Source: DASZHJ01 sp035541215
Lineage (GTDB): Bacteria > Pseudomonadota > Alphaproteobacteria > ATCC43930 > CGMCC-115725
Reading direction: 5' to 3'
DNA: 6,792 nt
NCBI GenBank assembly: GCA_035541215.1
Contig: DATKNV010000247.1
Span: 1 to 6,792, forward strand
The position numbers and the translations under genes were made by a program. Below, piece after piece: positions 1 to 5,406 of the stretch. Below the pieces are notes generated by a model. It saw only the letters and a list, made by a program, of their open reading frames with translations, made no database searches and was not told where the DNA came from. Each line of letters begins with the position of its first letter. Position 1 is the stretch's first letter.

Positions 1-798
1 CCGCAGCAGCTCCGGCTTGAAGACGACGAAGAGATAGCCGTTCTCCTTCCCGGCCTCCGCCGAGGCCCCCGCAAGGAGGCCCAGCGCCTGGATCGTCAGC
101 GCGAGGCCGAAGCCCTTGTGGCCGCCGAAGGGAAGGAGCGCGCCCGCCCGCGCCGCCGCGGGATCGCGCGTGGGGGCGCCGTCCGGGCCGAGCGCCACGC
201 CTTCCGGCAGCAGATGCCCCAGGCGCTCGCGATGCAGCACCTCCGTCATCATGAAGGCGGAGGTTCCCATGTCGAGGATGACCGCACCCTCGACGCTGGG
301 GAGGCCGATCGCAATGGGGTTGGTGCCGAGCGCGGCGCGCGTGCCGCCCGGAGGCGCCACCAGCGGCGAGGTGCTGGCGGTGTGGATGCCCACGAGACCC
401 GCGCGCGCGATCTTCTCGACGTAATAGGCGCTCCGCCCGCTCATCCAGCTATCGGCGAGCCCCACGAGCGCGATCCCCGCGGCGCTTGCCTTGGCGATCG
501 CCATCTCGGTCGCGCGGTAGAGCGCGAGCATCCCGACCTGATTGCCGCCGTCGAGCTGGAGCGAGACCGGGGTCTCGCGCAGCACCGCAATGGGCCGCCG
601 CGGCAGCCGGAAATGCGGGGCGTCCGGGAGGTTCAGGATCTTCGCGAGGCCGGAGTACTCGTAGCCGCAGAGCGCGGCGTCGAGCACGTGATCGGCGACG
701 ATCGCGGCCTCCTCGGCGTCGTAGCCGATCCCGCGGAGCGCCGCCTCCGCGAGCTCGCGCGCGGCCGCGACGCTGAGGTGAACGCGCTCGCCCGTCAC
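1..798 (-). CDS. Ldh family (malate/L-lactate/ureidoglycolate dehydrogenase type) oxidoreductase, 3' end cut by window
   Basis: The first 266 codons are present; the C-terminus (families of this type are about 330-350 aa) lies beyond base 1. Known members are cytoplasmic NAD(P)-dependent dehydrogenases of 2-hydroxy acids or related substrates. Visible family marks are an N-terminal helical segment (about residues 8-55), GRSAYYVEKIARAGLVGIH (121-139), the nucleotide-site block with APPGGTRAALGTNPIAIGLP (148-167), DMGTSAFM (176-183) and GGHKGFGLAL (225-234). Two usual histidines are absent: the SHG stretch reads YSG (48-50), and the NSxHxG stretch reads DSWMSG (116-121), so the reaction may differ from classical malate dehydrogenase. 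The GTG start overlaps the stop of the upstream membrane-protein gene (GTGA) and has GGGAGG five bases before it, so translational coupling is likely. The family call is firm; the substrate is unknown. Confidence 0.88.
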   Translation of the reverse strand, partial: MTGERVHLSVAAARELAEAALRGIGYDAEEAAIVADHVLDAALCGYEYSGLAKILNLPDAPHFRLPRRPIAVLRETPVSLQLDGGNQVGMLALYRATEMAIAKASAAGIALVGLADSWMSGRSAYYVEKIARAGLVGIHTASTSPLVAPPGGTRAALGTNPIAIGLPSVEGAVILDMGTSAFMMTEVLHRERLGHLLPEGVALGPDGAPTRDPAAARAGALLPFGGHKGFGLALTIQALGLLAGASAEAGKENGYLFVVFKPELLR

Positions 799-1433
799 GG
801 CTTCCTCCCTCGGAGCCGCGGCAGCGCCAGCAGCAGGAGGCTCGCCGCGGCAAAGCCCACCCAGACCCACCAGGGCGCCGCCATCAGCTTTCGCCCCACC
901 ACCACCATCGCCACGACGATGGGGAGGATGCCCAGCGCCGTCGTCCAGAGGAAGGTCCACCAGGGCACGCCCAGCATCCCCGCGGCGTAGTTCACGAGGT
1001 TGAAGGAGATGACCGGCATGAGCCGCACCGCGAGCAGCGGTCCCGCCGCCACCGGGATTCGCTCGAGCCGCGCCCAATGCCGCGGCGGCACCACCCAGCG
1101 CAGGAAGGGCCTGCCGAGCGCTCGGGCGAGGGCGTAGGCGAGGATCGCGCCGAGCATGGCGCCGACCCAGGTCACCAGGACGCCCCAGACCGGGCCGAAC
1201 AGCATCCCGTTCGCAATCGCAATGAACTCCGCCGGAAGGGGCAGGAAGGAGTGCAGCACCATCAGTGCGATCGAGCCTACCCAGCTCCAGGGCTGCCAGG
1301 CCGCGACGAAGTCCTCGACCTCGGACGCCGTGAGCGCGGTCAGGTCGATACCGCGGGCCGCAAGCGCGGCCCAGGCCGCGACCAGCAGCGCCACCACCGC
1401 AAGCGCCCCCATGAGCGCAAGCACGGCAGCCAT
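795..1433 (-). CDS. TVP38/TMEM64 family (DedA-like, VTT domain) integral membrane protein
   Basis: A 212-residue inner-membrane protein. It has an N-terminal transmembrane helix (about 4-27), then a VTT/SNARE-associated domain. The first half of the domain contains LPLPAEFIAIANGMLFGP (64-81) followed by a glycine-rich helix ending in ALARALGR (101-108). The second half contains RLMPVISFNLVNYAAGML (137-154). A final helix lies at about 187-205 before a basic tail. The PAE, G-x-LFG, LARxxGR and RxxPxxxFNxVNYxAG patterns are those of YdjX/YdjZ-type proteins. Related DedA proteins are implicated in lipid scrambling and membrane homeostasis; the role here is not known. The start is uncertain: ATG 1433 fits the membrane topology but has only a closely abutting AGG, while in-frame GTG 1475 and ATG 1496 would add 14 and 21 residues. 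The 3' end encodes the ribosome binding site and overlaps the start of the oxidoreductase gene, so the two are probably one operon. Confidence 0.88.
   Translation of the reverse strand: MAAVLALMGALAVVALLVAAWAALAARGIDLTALTASEVEDFVAAWQPWSWVGSIALMVLHSFLPLPAEFIAIANGMLFGPVWGVLVTWVGAMLGAILAYALARALGRPFLRWVVPPRHWARLERIPVAAGPLLAVRLMPVISFNLVNYAAGMLGVPWWTFLWTTALGILPIVVAMVVVGRKLMAAPWWVWVGFAAASLLLLALPRLRGRKP
803..811 (-). promoter_or_regulatory. Ribosome binding site of the oxidoreductase gene, inside the membrane-protein gene
   Basis: On the minus strand the last codons of the membrane-protein gene read GAGGGAGGAAGCC directly before the GTG start. A strong Shine-Dalgarno core is therefore embedded in codons for the basic C-terminus (RGRKP). 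With the GTGA overlap this fixes the GTG as the start and indicates translational coupling. Confidence 0.75.
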
Positions 1434-1475
1434 CCTGCGCTTGCCCGGTGTCGGGAATTCCGTGTCGACCGTCAC

Positions 1476-1494
1476 GCCTGCTAGACTAGCAGGC
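1476..1494. promoter_or_regulatory. Perfect 19-bp palindrome between divergent genes (candidate operator)
   Basis: GCCTGCTAGACTAGCAGGC is a 9-bp perfect inverted repeat around a single central A. It sits in the 91-base region between the divergently oriented membrane-protein gene (ATG 1433) and aldolase gene (ATG 1525). It contains CTAG twice, a tetranucleotide usually rare in bacterial DNA. TAGACT on the plus strand (1482-1487), or TAGTCT on the minus strand, could serve as a -10 box, but no good -35 is seen on either side. A dimeric repressor site controlling one or both genes is the natural inference; the regulator is not in this window. Confidence 0.55.
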
Positions 1495-1507
1495 ATCGCA
1501 CATCCCA

Positions 1508-1514
1508 GGGAGGA
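1508..1514 (+). promoter_or_regulatory. Ribosome binding site of the aldolase gene
   Basis: GGGAGGA ends ten bases before ATG 1525. It is the only strong Shine-Dalgarno match near the point where aldolase-family similarity begins, and it chooses this start over the long in-frame extension upstream, which would run through the palindrome and antisense to the membrane-protein gene. Confidence 0.75.
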
Positions 1515-1524
1515 CTCCGCCGCC

Positions 1525-2310
1525 ATGACCGCCTTCAAGAACCCCGCGCGCGAGCGCCTCAAGAAGGGCGAGCTCGCCCTCGGCTGTGGCGTCCGCCTCG
1601 CGCGCACCGTCGACATCGCCCGGATGATGGCGACCGCGGGCTTCGACTGGCTCTTCGTCGACATGGAGCACGGCTCGATCGGCCTCGATACCGCGGCCCA
1701 GATGGCGGTGGCGGCGCTCGATGCGGGGATCGCGCCGATCCCGCGCGTCCCCGCCGGCGCCTTCTCGCTCGCGACCCGCCTCCTCGACAGCGGCGCCGCG
1801 GGGATCGTGATGCCGCACGTCGACACGCCCGAGGAGGCGCGGCAAATCGTCGATCGGCTCAAATACCCGCCGCAGGGGCACCGCTCCGTCGCCGGCAGTA
1901 TGGCGCAATTCGGCTTCGCGGCGATGCCGCTCGGCGAGGCCACTTCCATCGTCAACGCGGAGATCCTCGTCGTCGTGATGATCGAGACGCCCAAGGCCGT
2001 CGAGAACGCCGAGGCGATCGCCGCCGTTTCCGGGATCGACGTGCTCCTGATCGGCACCAACGATCTCTCGATGGAGCTGGGCATCCCCGGCGGCCTCGCC
2101 GACCCCAAGATCGCCGCCGCCTACGAGCGCGTCATTGCCGCCTGCAAGAAGCACGGCAAATGGGCGGGCATGGGCGGCGTCTACACCGAGGACCTCATGC
2201 GCAAATACATCGCGATGGGCGCGCGGTTCATTTTGGGCGGCAACGACTTCTCCTTCGTGCTCGCCGCGGCGGGACAGAGGACGAAGTTCCTGCGGGGTCT
2301 CGCGGGCTGA
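1525..2310 (+). CDS. HpcH/HpaI family class II aldolase (2-oxo-acid aldolase / citrate lyase superfamily)
   Basis: A 261-residue cytoplasmic TIM-barrel enzyme of the usual family length. Members cleave 4-hydroxy-2-oxo acids, or 2-keto-3-deoxy sugar acids, into pyruvate (or another oxoacid) and an aldehyde, using a divalent metal. Visible residues are the DMEHG motif at 46-50 with the probable catalytic His49, IPRVP with Arg74 (pyruvate carboxylate contact), GAAGIVMPHVDTPEEA (90-105), the metal ligand Glu154 in MIETPKAVENAE, and the second ligand Asp180 in IGTNDLSMELG. A late GGNDFSF segment lies at 238-244. All expected active-site residues are present, so the protein should be active. The gene is convergent with the TRAP genes, with only 12 bases between stop codons, and divergent from the membrane-protein/oxidoreductase pair. 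It probably cleaves the acid imported by the TRAP system or a derivative; the exact substrate (for example 2-keto-3-deoxy-rhamnonate, -galactarate or homoprotocatechuate pathway acids) cannot be told. Confidence 0.93.
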   Translation: MTAFKNPARERLKKGELALGCGVRLARTVDIARMMATAGFDWLFVDMEHGSIGLDTAAQMAVAALDAGIAPIPRVPAGAFSLATRLLDSGAAGIVMPHVDTPEEARQIVDRLKYPPQGHRSVAGSMAQFGFAAMPLGEATSIVNAEILVVVMIETPKAVENAEAIAAVSGIDVLLIGTNDLSMELGIPGGLADPKIAAAYERVIAACKKHGKWAGMGGVYTEDLMRKYIAMGARFILGGNDFSFVLAAAGQRTKFLRGLAG

Positions 2311-2320
2311 CGCCGTCAGC
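2306..2320. terminator. Possible short bidirectional stem-loop between convergent genes
   Basis: GCTGAC-GCC-GTCAGC forms a 6-bp stem with a 3-base loop. It overlaps the aldolase stop codon and lies just downstream of the dctM stop on the other strand. There is no T-run on either side, so it is a weak candidate for an intrinsic terminator; it could equally be a 3'-end stabilising hairpin shared by both transcripts. Confidence 0.3.
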
Positions 2321-2322
2321 TC

Positions 2323-3663
2323 TCAGCTCGGGCAGATGTATCCCGTGCCGCCGGGCGCCTTGAAGCAGCCGACGGATTCCGGCAGCACGTGCTTCGGGAT
2401 CCAGAGCACGACCTCCGGGAAGAAGATGCAGAAGGCGATGGTCGCGAAGAACACGACGTAGAGCGGCAGCGACCGGACCAGGGCGGTCGAGAATTTGACG
2501 TCCACGAACTTCGCGGCCATCAGCAGCGCAATGCCGTAGGGCGGCGTGATGAGGCCAAAGGCGAGCGTCACGATGATGACGACGCCCATGTGCACGGGGT
2601 TGATGTTGCCGATCTCCGTGAGCTTGTTGATGATCGGCATGAAGATGATGATCGCGGGGATGGCGTCGACGAAATCGCCGATGATGACGAAGGCCGCGAC
2701 CAGCAGGAACATGATGGTCATGGGGTCGGTGCCGGCGCGGACGCTGATCCAGTCCGAGACCAGGTCGGGCCCTCTCAGGTAGGCGAGCATCCAGCCGAAG
2801 GCCGAGGCCGCGGCTACCGTGATGAGTGGGATCGAATAGAGGAGCCCCGCCTTCGCGAAGTCGAGCGGAAGCTCGGTGATGTGGCGGCGATTGAGCGCGG
2901 GGATCGCCACTACGAGAATGTAGACCACCGCGACGAGGCCCGCCTCGGTCGGCGTGAACCAGCCCGTGAGGATGCCGCCCATGATGATGACGGGGATCAC
3001 CAGCGGGATCGTGGCGCGCCAGGCGGCGCCCGCGAACTGGAAGAAGGTCGCGCGCGGCTTCAGGAAGCCGATGGGGCCGAAGAAGTGGCTGTAGACCATG
3101 AGCCCGATGCCCACGAGCACGCCCGGTACGATCCCCCCGAGGAAGAGCCCGCCGATCGAGACGTTGCCGGTGGCGCCGTAGACCACCGCCATGATGCTCG
3201 GCGGGATCAGGTTCGCCATGGTCGAGGCCGAGGCGATGAGCGCGGCGGTGAAGCCGGGGTCGTAGCCCTCCTTCCTCATGGAGACCGCGAGCGTGCGCGA
3301 GAGCACGGCCACATCCGCCGAGGAGGAGCCGGAAATCCCCGAAAAGAACATGCTGAAGAGCGTCACCACCTGCGCGAGGCCGCCGCGGACGTGACCGATC
3401 ATCGTCTGCGAGAGATCGATCATCCGCCCGACGACCTTGGCGGAGGTCATGAGTTCGCCCACCAGCAGGAAAAACGGCACCGCCAGCAGTGCCTCGGTGT
3501 CGATGCCGTTGAAGAGCTGGCCGATGATCGAGGGCAGGCTGATCGGCGTGAGCAGCGTCGCCACCAGCACGCCCGCGGTGAGGCTGAACGCGACGGGGAC
3601 GCCGAGGTATCCGAGGCCGAGGAAGAGCATCGCCATGATGACGAGGATCCAGCCGTTGCTCAT
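2323..3663 (-). CDS. dctM: TRAP transporter large permease subunit (DctM family)
   Basis: A 446-residue inner-membrane protein, the ion-coupled translocation subunit of a tripartite TRAP transporter. About a dozen hydrophobic segments span its length. Family marks are VPFFLLVGELM (62-72), FFSGISGSSSADVAVL (107-121), MRKEGYDPGFTAAL (129-142), NLIPPSIMAVVYG (151-163), TPTEAG (237-242), GDFVDAIPAIII (329-340) and ITPPYGIALLMA (372-383). The ATG at 3663 fits the usual DctM N-terminus (a short polar start, then GWILVIMAMLFLGLG). A GGGG four bases before it gives only a weak ribosome site, and the dctQ stop lies 13 bases upstream, suggesting coupled translation. The C-terminal tail after the last membrane segment (about 424-446) is a little longer than usual and carries two cysteines (433, 444). 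The substrate is a carboxylate by analogy with the family and is not determined here. Confidence 0.96.
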   Translation of the reverse strand: MSNGWILVIMAMLFLGLGYLGVPVAFSLTAGVLVATLLTPISLPSIIGQLFNGIDTEALLAVPFFLLVGELMTSAKVVGRMIDLSQTMIGHVRGGLAQVVTLFSMFFSGISGSSSADVAVLSRTLAVSMRKEGYDPGFTAALIASASTMANLIPPSIMAVVYGATGNVSIGGLFLGGIVPGVLVGIGLMVYSHFFGPIGFLKPRATFFQFAGAAWRATIPLVIPVIIMGGILTGWFTPTEAGLVAVVYILVVAIPALNRRHITELPLDFAKAGLLYSIPLITVAAASAFGWMLAYLRGPDLVSDWISVRAGTDPMTIMFLLVAAFVIIGDFVDAIPAIIIFMPIINKLTEIGNINPVHMGVVIIVTLAFGLITPPYGIALLMAAKFVDVKFSTALVRSLPLYVVFFATIAFCIFFPEVVLWIPKHVLPESVGCFKAPGGTGYICPS

Positions 3664-3676
3664 TCGGCCCCATCGC

Positions 3677-4234
3677 TCATTCGAAATAGGTCTCCTCGTG
3701 CGCCGGCCCCTTGCCCTCGAAGCCGCGGCGCCAGCCATTGACGAGCTGCTCGATGGTGAAGAGCGCGATCAGCGCGCCGGAGATCGGGATCGCCGCATAG
3801 AGCGAGGCGATCGGCGTCATCGAGGGCATGCGGAAGCTGCCGAAGCCCTGCAGGAAGTTGATGTAGCCGTAGTAGACCATGCAATAGGCGACCGCGAGCA
3901 CCACCAGCCGGTCGAAGGTCTCGATCGCGAGCCTGGGCCAGCCGCGCACGCTCTCGGTGATCGCGGAAAGGTAGAGGTGATCGTTGCGCCGTGTCGCCGC
4001 CGCCGCGCCGATGAAGGTGCCGTAAACGAAGAAAGTGCTCGTGACCTCCTGCAGCCAGAGCCACGGCGAGTGGAGGATGCGCGTGAGAACGTCGAGGAAG
4101 ACCGAGGTGCTGAAGCCCGCGAGACAAATCCCGCAGAGGATCATCGTGATCGCCTCGAGCGGGTCGAGCAGGCGCCACTTGAGGTGGCGCTGCGTCTCCA
4201 GGACGAGGCGGCTCGGCGCTCTCAGCGGGACCAT
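3677..4234 (-). CDS. dctQ: TRAP transporter small permease subunit (DctQ family)
   Basis: A 185-residue inner-membrane protein with four predicted membrane helices at about 27-47, 63-82, 107-129 and 143-163, matching DctQ topology. The segment QEVTSTFFVYGTFIGAAAATRRNDHL (62-87), with Glu63, the glycine-rich helix and the Arg-x-x-x-His-like end, is the family signature. DctQ subunits pair with DctM and help dock the solute-bound binding protein. The ATG at 4234 was chosen because GGGGAGGGG lies eight bases before it. An in-frame ATG at 4288 would add an 18-residue proline/arginine-rich lead that is simply the translation of an intergenic hairpin. The gene lies between dctP (73-base gap) and dctM (13-base gap) on the same strand. 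Its ribosome binding site lies in the 3' arm of that hairpin, so its translation may be held below that of dctP. Confidence 0.93.
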   Translation of the reverse strand: MVPLRAPSRLVLETQRHLKWRLLDPLEAITMILCGICLAGFSTSVFLDVLTRILHSPWLWLQEVTSTFFVYGTFIGAAAATRRNDHLYLSAITESVRGWPRLAIETFDRLVVLAVAYCMVYYGYINFLQGFGSFRMPSMTPIASLYAAIPISGALIALFTIEQLVNGWRRGFEGKGPAHEETYFE

Positions 4235-4240
4235 CCGTCG

Positions 4241-4270
4241 CGCCCCTCCCCTTGGGGGAGGGGAGGGGCG
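4241..4270 (-). repeat. Strong GC stem-loop between dctP and dctQ (C-run/G-run palindrome)
   Basis: On the plus strand, cgcccctcccc (4241-4251) and ggggaggggcg (4260-4270) are perfect 11-bp inverted arms around an 8-base spacer. An alternative register pairs CCCCTCCCC with the nearer GGGGGAGGGG. In the dctPQM transcript this folds into a very stable hairpin just after dctP, and its 3' arm is the G-rich Shine-Dalgarno of dctQ. Two roles are plausible: protecting the dctP mRNA 3' end, and limiting dctQM expression. Palindromes of this composition, as I recall, occur as dispersed intergenic repeats in some GC-rich alphaproteobacteria, so it may also be a copy of such a family; only one copy is in this window. 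Confidence 0.65.
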
Positions 4271-4307
4271 TGAGGCTGCGGACTTCAAGACGCTCTATCC
4301 CGCGCGG

Positions 4308-5300
4308 CTACTTCACCTCGCGCACGAGCTTGAGGATCTCGACCGCGTGCGGACCGAGCTCGGCGGCGACCTTGTCCTGGATCGGCTCGGCAATCTTGAC
4401 GAAGCCCGTCTTGTCGACCTGCTTGACGAACTTGACGCCCATCTTCTCGAGCTTGGCCATGGACTCGTGCTCGAGCTCGATCGCCTTGGCAGGCTCGAGG
4501 CGGTTGACCTCGTCGGCCGACGCCTGCACCCACTTCTTCTCCTCGTCGCTGAAGCTGTTCCACGCCTTGTCGCTGACCCAGATGCAGTTGGCGTTCGCCT
4601 CGTGCTCGGACATCGACATTACCGGCGCCACCTCGTAGTGCTTGTTCGAGAGGTAGACGTTGACGCCGTTCTCGGCCACATCGACGACGCCCGTTTGCAG
4701 CGAGGTGTAGACCTCGCCGAAGGGCATGTGCACGACCTGCGCTCCGTAAGCGGTGAAGAGCGTGTCCTCCGTGGGCGTCGCCTGCACCCGGATCTTGAGG
4801 CCCTTGAGATCGGCGATGCTGTGGATCTCCTTCTTGCTGTAAAAGTTTCGCAATCCCAGCGTGATGAGCGTCAGTACCTGCGCGCCCTGTACCTTGTCCT
4901 TGACCATCCTGCGGAAGGCGTCGACCACCTTGGGATCGCTGATCGCCTTCTTCAGGTGATCCTCGCCCTTGAAGATGAAGTGGATCGAGAGGACGCCGGC
5001 CTCGGGCACCACCGTCGCGGCGTTCGCCGTCGCGGTGATGATGAAGTCGATGTCGCCCGTGCGAATCTTCTGGAGCATCTGCGGCTCCTGGCCGAGCTGC
5101 GCGCCCGGGAATTGATCGATGATCATCGTTCCCTTGCTCAGCTCCTTGAGCTTCGCTGCGAAGACGTCTCCGGTATAGCCGTAGGCGGTGGTGTGCGGCT
5201 GGTCGTAGCCGAAGGTGAAATGCCGCTCGGCGGCGCCGGCGCTTCCGGCCGCGAGCACCGCGGCGGCAAAGACGAAGGTCCAGAGTCTCTTGGCTGGCAT
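4308..5300 (-). CDS. dctP: TRAP transporter periplasmic solute-binding protein (DctP family)
   Basis: A 330-residue secreted binding protein that captures the substrate in the periplasm and delivers it to DctQM. It begins with a clear Sec signal peptide: basic MPAKR, a hydrophobic core to about residue 19, and an AGAA cleavage region near residue 24. The mature protein has the DctP fold marks: FAAKLKELSKG (47-57), FPGAQLGQEPQMLQKIRTGDIDF (64-86), GLRNFYS (149-155), DLKGLKIRVQATP (164-176) with Arg171 as the probable carboxylate-binding arginine, and MPFGEVYTSLQTGVVDVAENG (192-212). ATG 5300 was chosen because GGGGAGGGA lies three bases upstream and it places the signal peptide correctly; an in-frame ATG at 5327 would add nine polar residues before it. 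It is the first gene of the dctPQM unit and has its own promoter candidate with an overlapping palindrome. The ligand is probably an organic acid; its identity is unknown. Confidence 0.96.
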   Translation of the reverse strand: MPAKRLWTFVFAAAVLAAGSAGAAERHFTFGYDQPHTTAYGYTGDVFAAKLKELSKGTMIIDQFPGAQLGQEPQMLQKIRTGDIDFIITATANAATVVPEAGVLSIHFIFKGEDHLKKAISDPKVVDAFRRMVKDKVQGAQVLTLITLGLRNFYSKKEIHSIADLKGLKIRVQATPTEDTLFTAYGAQVVHMPFGEVYTSLQTGVVDVAENGVNVYLSNKHYEVAPVMSMSEHEANANCIWVSDKAWNSFSDEEKKWVQASADEVNRLEPAKAIELEHESMAKLEKMGVKFVKQVDKTGFVKIAEPIQDKVAAELGPHAVEILKLVREVK

Positions 5301-5303
5301 CGG

Positions 5304-5312
5304 TCCCTCCCC
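5304..5312 (-). promoter_or_regulatory. Ribosome binding site of dctP
   Basis: GGGGAGGGA on the minus strand ends three bases before ATG 5300. It is the strongest Shine-Dalgarno in the dctP leader and decides this start over ATG 5327. Confidence 0.7.
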
Positions 5313-5357
5313 TGGTTTATCGCGCATTCCGGCCGGGCTGGCGGGCGCGAGGTTTTA

Positions 5358-5370
5358 TTATTCTGAATAA
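5358..5370. promoter_or_regulatory. 13-bp AT-rich palindrome over the predicted dctP transcription start (candidate operator)
   Basis: TTATTC-T-GAATAA is a perfect 6-bp inverted repeat around one base, in an AT-rich island that stands out from the GC-rich surroundings. It starts directly downstream of the predicted -10 box, and the expected transcription start (about 5364) falls on its centre. A protein bound here would block initiation, which fits a substrate-responsive repressor (for example of the GntR or IclR type, by inference only). No regulator gene is in the window. Confidence 0.55.
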
Positions 5371-5399
5371 ACTCTATGGGAGGGTGGCGGGGGCGGCAA
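5371..5399 (-). promoter_or_regulatory. Candidate sigma-70 type promoter of dctPQM
   Basis: On the minus strand, TTGCCG (5399-5394) and TAGAGT (5376-5371) are separated by exactly 17 bases and match TTGACA/TATAAT at four positions each. Transcription would start near 5364, giving a leader of about 64 bases before dctP. The site lies in the 106-base gap after the dioxygenase gene, whose stop is just upstream, so dctPQM can be transcribed on its own as well as by read-through. Confidence 0.5.
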
Positions 5400-5406
5400 G
5401 CGGTCT

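Noticed and set aside
118..990. 290-codon plus-strand open frame antisense to the oxidoreductase and membrane-protein genes
   Set aside because: The Arg/Ala/Gly/His-rich translation shows no motif, and the opposite strand carries two clear protein families with a coupled GTGA junction.
1156..1524. N-terminal extension of the aldolase frame upstream of ATG 1525
   Set aside because: The frame stays open by chance. Similarity to the family begins at 1525, where a strong ribosome binding site is placed, and the upstream part is antisense to the membrane-protein gene and runs through the palindrome.
2306..2320. Strong rho-independent terminator between the convergent genes
   Set aside because: The stem is only 6 bp and no T-run follows on either strand. 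It is kept only as a low-confidence hairpin.
2228..3673. Long open frame (481 codons) on the minus strand in another frame of dctM
   Set aside because: Its translation is rich in Arg/His/Gly/Ala with no membrane pattern or family motifs, while the overlapping frame encodes an unmistakable DctM. It is a high-GC shadow of the codon bias in the real gene.
2389..3741. 450-codon plus-strand open frame antisense to dctM
   Set aside because: The product is dominated by Asp/Glu/His/Arg, as expected from the complement of a hydrophobic membrane protein gene in GC-rich DNA. It has no ribosome site or recognisable domain.
4235..4288. 18-residue N-terminal extension of DctQ from ATG 4288
   Set aside because: It would translate the GC hairpin into a Pro/Arg-rich lead that is not typical of DctQ, whereas ATG 4234 has a strong ribosome site at good spacing.
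4035..5366. 443-codon plus-strand open frame antisense to dctP and dctQ
   Set aside because: It crosses the intergenic hairpin and both real genes, and its composition (Leu/Asp/Arg/His-rich) is that of an antisense shadow. No family similarity was recognised.
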